From contig CM041778.1 in the NCBI GenBank assembly GCA_023374045.1, positions 96,412,839-96,476,838 of the forward strand: a stretch of DNA of 64,000 bases. The letters run 5' to 3'. Numbering within the stretch: position 1 is the first letter of the stretch; every line of letters begins with the position of its first letter. This document shows, piece after piece, positions 1 through 11,124 of the stretch. The position numbers and the translations under genes are program-made. Under the pieces are notes generated by a model. It did not search any database, was not told where the DNA came from, and saw only the letters and a program-made list of their open reading frames with translations. This DNA comes from Limonium bicolor. Its lineage: Eukaryota; Streptophyta; Magnoliopsida; Caryophyllales; Plumbaginaceae.

Positions 1-1680
1 TAATAAATATTCTTATATACAATGATCAATATGAACAATCAAAGAAAAAGATATATAATAGTTAGTGTCATCTTTTCTATAATAGTGACAAAAACGATTA
101 TAGATGGTTGTGTATATATTTCAAATCATTAGTGAAAAACGTTTATAAGCTATCGTGGACAGGTAAAAAAAACACGTTAAGAAATACGTAACTCAAATCC
201 AACAACTCGGTTTATTGTTTCGAAACGTTAAGCCTTCCGGTTTATCTATCAATCAAGCTCTATAAAGTGAGAAAATACTAAAAATAATATTCTTATACAC
301 TATAATTCAATAGGACGACCAAAGAGATAAATAATGTCATATTTTCTATAATAGTGATGGAACGATTATAAAAGGTTGTGTGTACATGTTTCTAATCATC
401 AGTGAAAATGTTTATAGAATATCGTGGATACGTAAAAACAAGGTTAATGAATACGTAAAACCGACTCCAACAACTTAGTTTATCGTTTCCAAACATTTAT
501 AGTCTTCATGTTTATCAATTAGTCAAGCTCTGTAAACTGATGAACAGTAAAAAATATATTCTTATACACAATTATTCGATAAAAAGAGTCAAAGAAAAAG
601 ATATATAACAGTTAGTGGCATCTGTTTTAAAATGGTGATGGAAACAATTTTAGAAGGTCGTGTACATGTTTCTAATTACCGATGGAAACATTTATAAATT
701 ATCATAGATACATAAAAACAAAGGGATACATAAATCGACTCCATCAACTCAGGTTATTATTATCAAACGTTTATAACCTTTAAGTTTATCAATCAATTAA
801 GTCGTGTAAACTGATAGATGCTAAGAAAATATTCTTATACACTATGGTTCGATGAGAACGCGGTCAAGGGAAAAGATATATAACGGTTAGTGTCATCTTT
901 TTTAAAATGTTGATGGAAACGATTATATGATGTTGTGTACATGTTTCTAATCATCCGTGGAAACATTTTTTAAAGCATCATGGATACATAAAAACCAAGG
1001 TTAATGAATACATAAAATCAATTCCATAACTCAGTTTATTGTTTCCAAAATAACCTTCAGGTTTATCAATCACTCAAGCTTTGAAAACTGATAAATGGTA
1101 ATGAAAAATATATTATTATACACAATGTACTATAAGAACGGCCAAAGGAAACGATACCTAACAGTTAGTGTCACCTTTTAAAAATTGTGATGGAAACGAT
1201 TACAGAAGGTAGTGTACATGTTTCTGATTATCCGTGGAAACGTTTTTAAATCATTGTGGATACATAAAAACCAAAGTTAATGTATACGTAATATCGATTC
1301 CAATAACTCAGTTTATTGTTTCTTAAAATAACCTTCAGGTTTATCAATCATTCAAGCTTTGAAAACTGATAAATGGTAAAGAAAAATATATTCTTATACA
1401 CAATGCGCAATAAGAACAACCAAACAAAACGATATATAACAGTTAATGTCACTTTTTAAAAATTAATAATGAAAAAGATTATAGGAGATTGTGTACATGT
1501 TTCTAATCATCTGTGGAAACGTTTATAAAATATCCTGGATACATAAAAACCAAGGTTAATGAATACATAAAATCGACTCCAATATTCTGTTTATTATTTC
1601 CAAATAACCTTTAGGTTCATCAATCAGTCAAGCTTTGTAAACAAATAAATAGTATAAAAAAATATTCGTATACACTAGTT
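1..1680. repeat. Tandem satellite, period about 275 bp, six full copies
   Basis: A landmark close to TTCTTATAC recurs at 10, 290, 559, 832, 1113 (as TTATTATAC), 1391 and 1664 (as TTCGTATAC), giving spacings of 280, 269, 273, 281, 278 and 273 bp. Each unit then carries the same order of blocks: an 'aagaacggccaaag'-like stretch, 'gttagtgtcatctttt', 'gtgatggaaacgatta', 'gtgtacatgtttctaatcat', 'acataaaaaccaaggttaat', and 'caggtttatcaatca'. Copies differ by many substitutions and small indels, so the array is old or peripheral. It begins before the window. No coding potential was seen. Confidence 0.9.
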
Positions 1681-2647
1681 TAGAAATATTATTCTATAAT
1701 ATCTAAATGAGTATTGAGCTATAACTTTGGGTATACAATTTTTTCAGAACTTGTAATAGAAAAGCTAAAACTAGTTACAATTTAAATAGGAAGAAATATA
1801 TTATCACTTAACGCCTCATTGTAATAGAAACATATTTGTTTTATTTTTAAAAGTAAAGTAAAATTATTAGTAAATTCAGTTATATTTGTAATATAATGTA
1901 GCAGTAAGTCACGGGCAAAAAAATAGATCACAACAATTATATAATAAAAAATAGATAACTAAGCTGATACGTGTGCAGTAAGGATAATTATAAAGTGGAT
2001 GAGATAGACTGTCAGTCTCACATCGTAATTGCCTAATTGGCCTCTATCTTTCTCGATTCATCATGCGTGAGTAAAAAAAAAATTTCCACAATTATAATCT
2101 GACGGTGAGGATTGAGTCCTCGGTGAAATACAACGTCCGTCACCAAATTTGATCCGTTCAAATTGGGCCGAAGGACAGCAGCGAAACTCAAAGATGCGCG
2201 CTATCATTCATTTACATTGCTTAATTTAATTGGTTATAGCAAATCTTTTTCTTTCTTTTTTTTTGGAATATGGAGTACAGTTAATATTCTCAAAAACACG
2301 CATATGCACATGCTTGCTCGCTCGCTGTACACAAGCAAACAATAAAAGGGATAAAAGCCCTAACTAATCATCAAACCAAGCTATTCTACAATTGCTCTGT
2401 GTATTGCTTCAAAAAAAAAAAAAAAAATACAATTGCTCTGTGTAGTGACTGTCCAAACTAATCTCTCACTATTTTTCTCTTTATACAATACAAATCGAAG
2501 AGGCACGCTTTTCTCATTTCAATCGTGCAGCGCAGTGCTTTTCCGGGTCCGCCATTTCTATCATGATACCAATATGCGTTTTGTCACGACTCACAACACA
2601 ATCAACTTCTTGGCTCACGTGGCGTGTGTGATAAGATCCAGCTCCTC
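1681..2647. other. AT-rich intergenic DNA downstream of the WD40 gene
   Basis: This lies between the satellite and the stop codon of the minus-strand WD40 gene. It contains homopolymer runs (for example poly-A near 2410) and two short open frames (2163-2345, 2433-2702) with no recognisable protein features. It should include the 3' UTR of the WD40 gene on its right side. I see no other gene, RNA or element boundary. Confidence 0.5.
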
Positions 2648-4150
2648 CTACTCCGCCGGCACCATCCACACTTTGACTGAATTATCCAAACTCCCACTGT
2701 AAACCCTCCACCGCCGCCGACGACCAACTACCCCGTCAACGTTATCATCCAACTCTTCATAGCTACTACCACCAGCCGTATCAAAATTTTCATCAACAGC
2801 CAAGCATTTAATGGGACCATTATGCCCGGTCAACACGGAAAGGCATACATGGTCCCTACCCCACCACCACCAGTTCCCGCCTCATCACTCTTCCATACGC
2901 AAACTGTATTATCTGCTGACCCGCTGAGAAACAAGAGACCCCGCCGTTGCTAAGCAGAGAACTGCTAGTTTATGCCCTCGAAGAACCCACCATACCTCAT
3001 CATCCCGGTAGTCTTTTTCCCATTCCCAAAAGTTCACCAGCCCGTCAGATGATCCCGCGTACACCTTCCCAGAAGAGCTCATCACTGCCAGCGACGTCAC
3101 GCACTCTTCTGCTCCATTAGCGTTGTCTATGTATACGTGCCGAATTGTCTTCTTATTGTGGACCACCTCACGTCTCCATACCTTAACAGTACCGTCGGCG
3201 GAGCCGGTGATACCAGTTCACCAAAACCAGCAGCCACGACAGCATTAACCGCGTCATCATGCGCTTTAAAAGAGTCCACACATTTCGAATCCTTGAGTCG
3301 CCATACTTTCACCGTCTTATCCCATGAGGCAGAATAAAGCAGCCCTGAAGCATCACTGTCAAAACTGAGACAACTGACGGCGTCAAAATGCTGACAGTTC
3401 ACCGATCCCTTTTTGCCGTGCCTCCCTTCATTTCTTCTCGTCGGGTCCACCCAGCTCCTCAAGTAATCCCTCCACTTGGGCAGAGACCCGACCCGTCTGT
3501 GCGACGATGACGATGATGATGATGACGACTTTGTCGTTGGGTCTTCCGGACCTTGCCAGATTCGGATCTTGCCATCCTGGTGTCCAGTGAAAACTTTATT
3601 ATCAGGACCGACGATGATGGATTTCACAAGGCCACTACTCGATTTGAATCCACCAGAGTCATGGAGACGGGATTTGGTCCAGACACGGATGTTTCTGCTG
3701 TCAGATCCAGTGTAGAGAAAGTGGGATGAGGTTGCGAGGGAGTAGACGTGACCCTCCTCCCGAACAAGGGAACCGATCAGCTGAATGTGTGGGTGATGTG
3801 TTGGTGGAGAAGATAAGGGGAGAGGTTGAGCCAGGGTGAATTGGTGTATGAGGAGTACTGGATGAATGGGTCCAGTAAGGAGATGGGGTTGATATGTTGT
3901 CACCCCCGTAGCTATTATAATTTAAACCTGGGGAGTGGGAACCATGACCGACGGTGGTGTTGTAGTATTCGTGAGAGGGGCGGCGGGAGGTGGAAGTGGA
4001 TGAGGAAGATGATGATCGATCTTCGCATTCGGAGAGGATGTTTCCTGATGGTGGTTTGGAGATTGAAGAAATTGGCTGAATTTGATTCGATGAGTGAGAG
4101 TAGATGGGTTGGTCGAAGCCGCGGTGGGAAGAGAAGGCAGCGTTTTTCAT
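2648..4150 (-). CDS. WD40-repeat protein, JINGUBANG-like, interrupted by four apparent frameshifts
   Basis: This encodes a plant seven-blade WD40 propeller of the JINGUBANG family. The Arabidopsis JINGUBANG protein is linked to pollen; here the role is inferred by family only. ATG at 4150 opens a Ser/Pro-rich N-terminus ([12 protein letters not shown], then SPYWTHSS). The propeller begins at [17 protein letters not shown], followed by [48 protein letters not shown] with [40 protein letters not shown] with [11 protein letters not shown], and [13 protein letters not shown] with [13 protein letters not shown] near the C-terminus. The reading frame must change four times: within about 3790-3870, near 3217, near 2928 and near 2860. 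Between these points the protein is conserved and free of stops. The family is usually single-exon, so introns are unlikely. It is either a recent pseudogene or an intact gene with sequence errors. Confidence 0.85.
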
Positions 4151-4343
4151 GAACGTTTGTCATGGTGAATTTGTATGAGTTATGAAGGTAGAATCGATCG
4201 ATTGGTACTGCGGTGTGCTTTCGACAGTACAGAGAGGGAGAGAGAGAGATGCGTGTGAATGTTTTGTTGCCTTGAGTTGAGAGTAGAGAAAAGAGAGCGA
4301 ATTGTTGTTGTTGGGAGTGGCGGGGAGGAAGAAGGTGAGGGGG

Positions 4344-4375
4344 CTTAAATAAGGAAAACGGACTAAAGGCACGTG
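4344..4375 (-). promoter_or_regulatory. TATA-like box and G-box upstream of the WD40 gene
   Basis: On the minus strand TATTTAAG (4344-4351) lies about 195 bases upstream of the ATG at 4150, followed by a CT-rich leader (4225-4250 region) typical of plant 5' UTRs. A CACGTG G-box (4370-4375) in a GCCCACGTGCC context sits about 20 bases upstream of the TATA box. This could bind bZIP or bHLH factors, and the context resembles an ABA-response element. Function is inference. Confidence 0.55.
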
Positions 4376-5184
4376 GGCGCGGAAAGTGGGAAAGAGATGG
4401 GAAGGCTAGAGTCTAGACACGCGGTTAGGTCCGTTTATGGGTGGGCTTAAAAGCTGGTAAATCGACACGTTTCATATATTTGTAAGTTACGTTTGAGTAC
4501 GTAATTTCTCCGGCTATTCAAAGAAAGAAAGATTATTGATTAAAAAAAAGGAATACCAACGCATCTGTTTTTTTTTTTTTTATTTGGTTCCCTATTTCCA
4601 GTTATGGATGATAGTTTCGATGCTTCGTATGCATGTATTCAACACAAAACCTGCTTGATCAGTTAAACCGTATATACGTGTTAGTTAGGAAACTCAATCC
4701 TGAAATAAAATATAGCACAAGCACAATATTACATGTTAGTGTTTTGACATATCTGTGTTGTGACTGTCCACGGGGCAGGAAACTCGTCCCAATTATGAAA
4801 ACTTGCTACCAATTCTTTTTAGTATAATGTAAACTACCATTTCTATGTTTACGTACGTCTAACTCTTCTTTCCTTTTTTTTTAAAGAAAAAAAATATATT
4901 ATATATACAGGTATGTATATAAAAAAAAAGGTGAACCTAACACGAGTCTTAAATCTTTCGATTTAAAGAGTACAAAACGCCAAGAGTTTACAGGAATGGT
5001 GGTTTTATCTTCAAATATCATCGGCGATTTATGGATGATTCATCACACCTCACTTTTAAAGCTGTACATGTAATTAATTTCCATGTGCATACACTCTAAT
5101 TTAGGGGAGATCAGAGACGGGGATTAACAAACCAACTCGAGCCGGGATGGACAGACGCCGCCGAATAGTACTAGTATTGATGTT
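4376..5184. other. Intergenic DNA upstream of the WD40 gene
   Basis: The first 100 bases probably belong to the distal WD40 promoter. The rest is AT-rich with poly-T/poly-A tracts and an ATATAT stretch near 4900. No gene or element ends recognised. Confidence 0.45.
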
Positions 5185-5347
5185 GGCTGCGTTCGGCATG
5201 GCCTTTTTGTGGTTGTTTTGGTCTGGCTGTTTTGTGGTTGTTTTATATGTGGCAGTATATTATTGGAGTAGAATGTAGGACCCACGTGGGACCCACGTGG
5301 ATCCCACCCCCAAAACAGCCACGTTACCGCCACCACCGAACGCAGCC
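5185..5347. mobile_element. Short MITE with perfect 12-bp terminal inverted repeats
   Basis: GGCTGCGTTCGG (5185-5196) is mirrored by CCGAACGCAGCC (5336-5347). The subterminal GGCTGTTTTG is also mirrored imperfectly. A direct GTT flanks both ends (5182-5184 and 5348-5350), consistent with a 3-bp target-site duplication as in Harbinger-type elements, although the sequence is not the usual TWA. The 163-bp interior holds two CCCACGTGG palindromes and no open frame. Superfamily is uncertain. Confidence 0.7.
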
Positions 5348-5919
5348 GTTCTCACAACAACAATTGAACAGCCAACGCAACAAAGCAAGTGCAGCGCGTA
5401 AACAGTTGGCATTAATAATTGATCTCATGTCATAATTAATTTTATCCAATATGATCATACTATCTTTTGACTTTTATAACTTATGACCAAGTGGAGAATA
5501 TGAATGAATTAAAAACCTCTTTTCTAACTTGGAGATTGAATGATAATGATATACCAGTCAAATTCAGGTTTTGACATTACGCTGACTTGACTTATACTCC
5601 GTAATAACTTTTCTTTTTCGATCGCTTTCTCTTGGTCGTACAGTTGCAACACGCTTATCGTGCATAGTTCATAGTTGCTACATTCGATAATATTTACTTG
5701 GTTCCACGTATTAGCTATCATAAATGTATACTTACAATGAGTAGACGTTAAAGTTGTCTTTAGCCGTTACGTGCAACTATGGATAATGGATACTCTTAAT
5801 GGTGAACCATAAATCAAACCTTTTATCTTTTCTTTTTTTTTTGTATTTGATATAAAGCATTTGGGGAATATGAGGCATAGATATAGTATAATGTAAAAAT
5901 TGTCGACCTCAACTAATTC
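5348..5919. other. AT-rich intergenic DNA
   Basis: No recognisable gene, element end or RNA. A short minus-strand open frame (5524-5721) has no protein features I recognise. Confidence 0.4.
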
Positions 5920-5980
5920 TAGTAAGTGGTCGATCATGAATGAAGTATCGACATACTGTATTATCTGCCGTCATCTACAA

Positions 5981-7612
5981 ACGTCCTCCCATAACTGCTG
6001 GGAACTAGAGGACTGATAACCGCCTCCATCTTCACACTTCTGCAAAATACTAGGCCTATACACAACACTGGAGCTACAACTACCGGTAGTTTCATAAAAC
6101 AAAATTGGCTCACTATCAGCCTCATAAGACATTCAGACCAATCAACAAATTTTAAACAGGGCTTACACACTTCAATAACCCAACATAGGCCTTCCTCCCT
6201 ATTCTTAGAGATTTTCTAATGTGCCCTACCATCCAGCCTTCCTTGATCATTCCTTCTCTTCCTGGGGAGTATCCTGCAGAGAACCACATGGCAGACTTGG
6301 AAGAAAGGGATAATTCTAGACTTTAGGTCCCACCATACACCCCTCTTGATCGATCCATTCATTAGATTAAAACACAAGCTAAGGCTACCCATCTGAAAGA
6401 CAAGCTCCAGAGCTATTGGATGTGTTAAAAGTCTAACCATATGCACAATTGATGTGCTTGAAATCTTTCTTGTCGGAATTTGAACTTGGGACTTGAGTCT
6501 AAACAAATAAACCTTCTTCTGTTGTCTCTTCTTATATCTGTCACTGATCATCTCTTTGTTATCAACACCCTTGCGTTTTCTTCTTCTGTTTCCTTTTGTA
6601 GATCAGCAGCCCAAACAACCAGCTAAATACCTTCGTTCTACTCCTCTGAGACACCACTCCCTTACTCCACTTACTCACACTACATCTCCTCCAACACCTG
6701 TTATTACTTGAATTCCCCATCTCCTCATTAACTATATTTGCTTGCTTTTCTCGATCTCAGAGTAAAATTTTCGACTACCCTTATCATTTGGACCACCCCC
6801 TAGTTGCTGATCTAAAAAGATCATGAAACCAAAAACCACCCAGCAGAAAACCTTCCTTCTTAGCAGACACATCGCATCCCCCACATTACTACTGATTACC
6901 TTTTCAAGTTTTAGGCAACCCATATGGAAACCAACCTTGTACATCAGAAGCACTACCTAAATTGACACTCCAACCGAACACACAAAACCAATAGCAGACA
7001 CCTGAAACAAAACTAGAAGGAGAAGCAACTTACTGAGATGAAAACCAACCTCCCGCCTCTGGGACTACGAACCCAGACTGAAATCAAAGAGCCCTACAAA
7101 TTCAACAACCCTTTTCTGTCAACATGTCTCGAACTCAGATTGAAACAGAAGAAAACCCGAAAAAGGAAAAACTAAAGACGAGTAGAGGCAAGGACCAAAC
7201 ACCACCGTAAAATCAATCGAAATACTGACACAACAAAACAAGGACACTCACACCCAGAAACCGAAAACAGCCAAACACAGAGAACTTCAAAACCGGAGCG
7301 AAAAACTCCACCCAACCAAATCCTTAATCACCACTATTAGACCTGGAGTCAGGGGAGAAAGAACGAGGAAACCGACGACTTGAACCTGGATAGCTAAATC
7401 GAACAGAGATAGGGGGAGCCTGGGGCGACTATGAGCGAACTCGACGAAGCGACCAATTTGGAGAGGAGAAACCGGCGACCTGGATAGGAGCCTACCACCG
7501 GAGGGAGAACCCAAGAATGGAGACCAATCTCCCTGTTGAAACAGAAGAGAACAAGAGGACGAGGATTCGCCTCTGGAATCGCCTCCAGGAGAGAACGATA
7601 AAACGCGACTAG
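5981..7612 (-). mobile_element. Insertion in copy A, related to the 5' end of the LINE at 58131-63012
   Basis: Copy B reads straight from 'gtcatctaca' to 'agctagctagac', while copy A has about 1.6 kb between the matching points. Read on the minus strand, the right end begins near 7605 with sequence like the LINE 5' end at 58131. In particular GTTCTCTTCTGTTTCAACAG is close to GTTCTCTTCTGTGCAAACAG, followed by GAGATTGGT in both. No ORF2 endonuclease or reverse transcriptase motifs remain, and no poly-A tract is visible at the left end. It is best read as an internally deleted or rearranged LINE-family copy. The short minus-strand open frames inside are not recognised. Confidence 0.5.
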
Positions 7613-7739
7613 AAAGTTAGCTAGACAAGTTAATTAGAGCTTTTACATTTATAATGAGCATGCATTTACGTCGAATGAATTAAGCTTTTTACTACCTAAT
7701 TATGTAATGCCGTTTGTTTTTTCATTAGGAAAACAAATA

Positions 7740-7970
7740 CTCTCTCCGTTAATTAATTACTGTCGTTTTAGGGTGTGATTCTTGTTTAACAATATATGTC
7801 ATTTTAGCTTTTTAACACACTTTTTTCTACCTTTAACCCTACTATTCAACACAAAAATAATTATTATTTAGATAGAAAAGTAAAAAGTAGGGATACATTC
7901 GTTATTTTTCTACTTTTCTTAATAAGTGTGTAGGTTTTTAAAATGACAGATATTATTGAACGGATGGAAA
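7740..7970. mobile_element. Stowaway-like MITE (231 bp) with empty site in copy B
   Basis: The left end CTCTCTCCGTT and right end GAACGGATGGAAA form imperfect terminal inverted repeats, with TA on both sides (7738-7739, 7971-7972). Copy B at about 11330 reads through without the element, which fixes the insertion boundaries. The AT-rich interior has no open frame. Confidence 0.75.
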
Positions 7971-8357
7971 TATATTTTTTATCTATTATTAACTGTCATG
8001 TATATTGTTAAATTTTGTAACATGCGGTTAATTTTAACTATACACAAAAAGATTATATGAATTTGATTTTCAAATTATTTTATTCTCACTTAATCCGAAA
8101 AGAAAAAGAACTATAATTATATATCATCATCCATTGCTTACTGTTAAAAGCTACTTAAATCTCCTCTAAGTAAGGTTGAGGCGTGTTACAAAGATCCTAC
8201 TCCAATAATTTATTTCAATTATTCTCAAAATCAAGGTTATTCCTATGTTCATTTTACCTTCTGATAGTTTACTCCGATAATTTAGGATCAGAATGGGGGC
8301 TTTAAGACCTGGCGACTAATAATAGCCCTACACTGGTAGGCTTTCCTTTCCACTAAG

Positions 8358-8834
8358 CTATTTAGGGCATTCACATAACAATTTCACTCATCAACAAATA
8401 TTATTTTATTATCTCCAATCACAATCTCTCTTACTTACCTAGGTTCTCTAAAAAGAGAATGTCTTAGTTAAGAATTCCTCTCACATCTTCTCTCCTCCAC
8501 CTCACCATTTTCTTTTTTCTCTTAGGGCATCCATAATGGTTTTGAGTTTCTTAGCACATTCCTAGATGTCATGTCACCTAAAAATTACTATATTTTATTA
8601 CTTAAGACACTCTATTCACTACAATAACAAAGTTTCTTAATCTTCTCTCTCTTAATGAACAACCAATAAACTATCACTATTTAGATGTGAGATAAAATAT
8701 GAAAGAGAGATACACATAGATGGCTCTAATGTCATAAAAAATGGGGTTCTTATTTAAGAACCTGGAGAGAGAAAATAGGTGAAATCCACATCATTGTAAA
8801 AATTTTCACATATATAACCGTGTTAAGAACCCTA
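8358..8834. mobile_element. Insertion of about 475 bp, probably MITE-type, absent from copy B
   Basis: Copy A has 'ctttccactaag' then this block then 'gacaagttagccgtatt'. Copy B (about 11700-11740) joins the corresponding flanks directly. The block carries two GGGCAT starts (8365 and 8525) often seen at ends of plant MITEs, an AT-rich interior and no coding potential. Exact ends, terminal repeats and superfamily are not resolved. Confidence 0.5.
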
Positions 8835-9242
8835 TTATAGATAGACAAGTTAGCCGTATTAGTCAATCCATTTCACTTCGTTTTTTTTATTTTTTGCATG
8901 TTGACTGTTTCTTGGCTTTCTTGTTAAGGTTTCTAGAGAGGGAGAGCTTGACGAGCCGCCACGTCTTCCTAAATTCCATACCTAATTCCAACACAACCAT
9001 CGAATCTTCTGCAGTTTTTCGGTTTCCCATTACAATCTATGGGGTGAGCCTGAGCGGGTGGGCAGGCTATAACGAACAAAAGTCCAATCATTAATTTCAC
9101 CTTGTTGCTTTCCAAATAGTACTAGATATTACCACGCACGTGTTGGGTTAATATCACTCTTTGTCTTGTAACTGTATAGTGTTGTGTGTTGGGGTCACGA
9201 TTTCAACAGGACCGTTTAATCAATATGAACTCGAGAAAGTTA

Positions 9243-9480
9243 ATCCCTCCGTCCCTTCTTGACCGTCCTCTTTACTATTTGGACTTGTCGTTTGACTTCA
9301 GTATTAAACATAAGATGATATAATTTTATAAATCTAAGTTTTGTAGTAGATTTCTTAGGTCATAAACTATATATTGTAAAAAATTAAATTTATAAAATTA
9401 TTTTATCTAATATGTTTTAATATTGAAGTGGAAAAACGTGCCAAAAAGCAAACAGGACAGTCAAATTGGGACGGAGGTAG
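9243..9480. mobile_element. Stowaway-like MITE (238 bp)
   Basis: ATCCCTCCGTCCC (9243-9255) and GGGACGGAGGTAG (9468-9480) are terminal inverted repeats, flanked by TA dinucleotides at 9241-9242 and 9481-9482. The interior is AT-rich and non-coding. The element lies in a part of copy A that is missing from copy B. It is a relative of the copy at 10524-10751. Confidence 0.8.
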
Positions 9481-9482
9481 TA

Positions 9483-9985
9483 GTAGGTTTGGGTTTAAAA
9501 TTTAAAATGATAAATAAATGTGTCAATCTGTATATGATTTGTTTAATCATATCAAGTTTAGATTTAATTAACATATTAACCTACTAATCAGTCTAAATAA
9601 TTTATATTAAATAAATATATATATTATAAATTATAGATTAATTATTTTTATCAAATTTTAATATAATAAGATATACAAATATTAAAAGTTAAGTATTTTA
9701 ATTTAAAGAAAAGTTAATAATATCATAGAATGAATTAACTAAAACTAATGTTAATTAGTCAAATTATTTTCAAATATAACTAAATAGGTTAGATTTGAGA
9801 TTCAAATTTGGACTCGATTAATTAATTGGGTTAGACCGTTTAATAAATAGGTTGGGTTTGGGTTTATATTTAGACATGATTAATTCAATGAGTTGGGTTG
9901 GGTCGGGTCAATCCGTTTAATAAATAAGTCGTGTTTTGGATTTAGGTCAACACGACCCGTCAACCCGTTTTGTCACCCGTAATTG
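9483..9985. repeat. AT-rich repeat-like remainder of an insertion in copy A
   Basis: This segment and the MITE before it separate flanks that are nearly adjacent in copy B (about 39570-39600). Its right part contains repeated 'gggttgggtcgggtc' and 'cacgacccg' motifs typical of plant hAT-type MITE ends, but I could not pair terminal repeats. No gene is visible. Confidence 0.4.
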
Positions 9986-10300
9986 TGTGTATGATAGGAA
10001 AATTTTGAATCGTTTCTCATTCTTCCTGGACAATAGCGGAGGGAGAGGGGGACAGAGTACAACACACCCTCGTAATTTTATTAATTATACAAAATTTTAG
10101 TATAAAATTTTAAAAAAAAATTTATAAAATAACCTTGACTTTTATAAATTTGTCCATTCCTAAACTTTAATTTTGACACCGCCCCTATCCATTAACGATC
10201 GATAATATATTATACTCCTCTTTATTCAATATTGACTTTCAAAATAACCAAATGGCAAAATGGGGTGAATTGAATGGTCTTGCACTTACTTATTTATCCA

Positions 10301-11124
10301 CCGGCCACTTTGAGCATATACGGTCAAAGGTTTACGCTAACTTATACAGTAGTTGCGTTGCTTGATTCCAGGTTCGTTCCGATCCACATATATACTAGCC
10401 TAATTAGTTATTACAGTACATTTTTATGATAACTATAGTTGTCTAGCTAGATTGTTATGGTCCGGCCCGAAAAAAAAACAGTGGGAGCTTTTTAAAGAGT
10501 TTGACTGATGGATATAATATATATTCTTCTATTTAACCTTCTTGTTTACAATTTAGACATATCATTTGACTTCAATATTTAACGTATAAGATAATATAAT
10601 TTTATAAAATTAAGTTTTGTAACGAAATTCTTATGTGAATTACTAACTATATATTGTAGAAATTTATTTTATTAAATTATTTTATCTTATGCTTAATATT
10701 AAAGTGAAAAAACATACAAAAAAACAAACATAAAGATCAAAGTGGAGGTAGTATATAAACACTACCAAATTACAACCATGACACTAATAATTAATACTCA
10801 ACCAATGACCACGGGTAACTTAATGTAAAATGTACGACCAATTCAGTATGGGGGAGCTCTTAGCCGTACAAGGAAGGAACAATAAAAGGTCCAATTTTTA
10901 ATTTAGATTTTTATCATTATAAAAATTATATTATAGGTCTAAATTATTAAGTCTAAATTGATATGAAAACAATTTAATTAAATATTTAAGATATTCAAAC
11001 ATTATAAATATAAATATATAATTTAATTTGATAATTTTTTTATCTATATAATTTAATTTTATAAAAGGCCTTATTTTAAATTATAGCACGGGCCCCGAAA
11101 ATCAGGGAGACGGCCATGTCAGTA
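10301..11124. other. Spacer between duplication copies A and B
   Basis: AT-rich DNA with no recognisable gene. It contains the MITE at 10524-10751. The rest has no element ends that I can define. Confidence 0.45.
10524..10751. mobile_element. Degenerate Stowaway-like MITE, same family as 9243-9480
   Basis: The interior aligns with the element at 9243-9480 over most of its length. Both have a stretch starting 'atttgacttcaat', then 'taatataattttataaaa', 'actatatattgta', 'aaattattttatct' and 'attaaagtgaaaaa'. The right end GTGGAGGTAG followed by TA is preserved; the left inverted repeat is decayed. No open frame. Confidence 0.65.

Larger units (their letters stand above)
5920..10300 (+). repeat. 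Segmental duplication copy A (with later insertions)
   Basis: Blocks of this segment recur in the same order and orientation in copy B. Examples are 'gtggtcgatcatgaatga' (5928; 11134), 'ttataatgagcatgcattta' (about 7650; 11245), 'cagaatgggggctttaagac' (about 8290; 11652), 'ccgtattagtcaatccat' (8853; 11739), 'gcttgacgagc' (8946; 39335), 'caaaagtccaatcatta' (about 9077; 39472) and 'aatattgactttcaaaa' (10229; 39665). Copy A carries insertions at 5981-7612, 7740-7970, 8358-8834 and about 9192-9985 that are absent from copy B. Confidence 0.8.

Noticed and set aside
2163..2702. Two short plus-strand frames near the WD40 gene
   Set aside because: They lie in the 3' flank of the minus-strand gene, contain homopolymer-coded residues, and show no domains.
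3476..3715. Plus-strand frame with a run of Asp
   Set aside because: Antisense of the Ser-rich loop of the WD40 gene.
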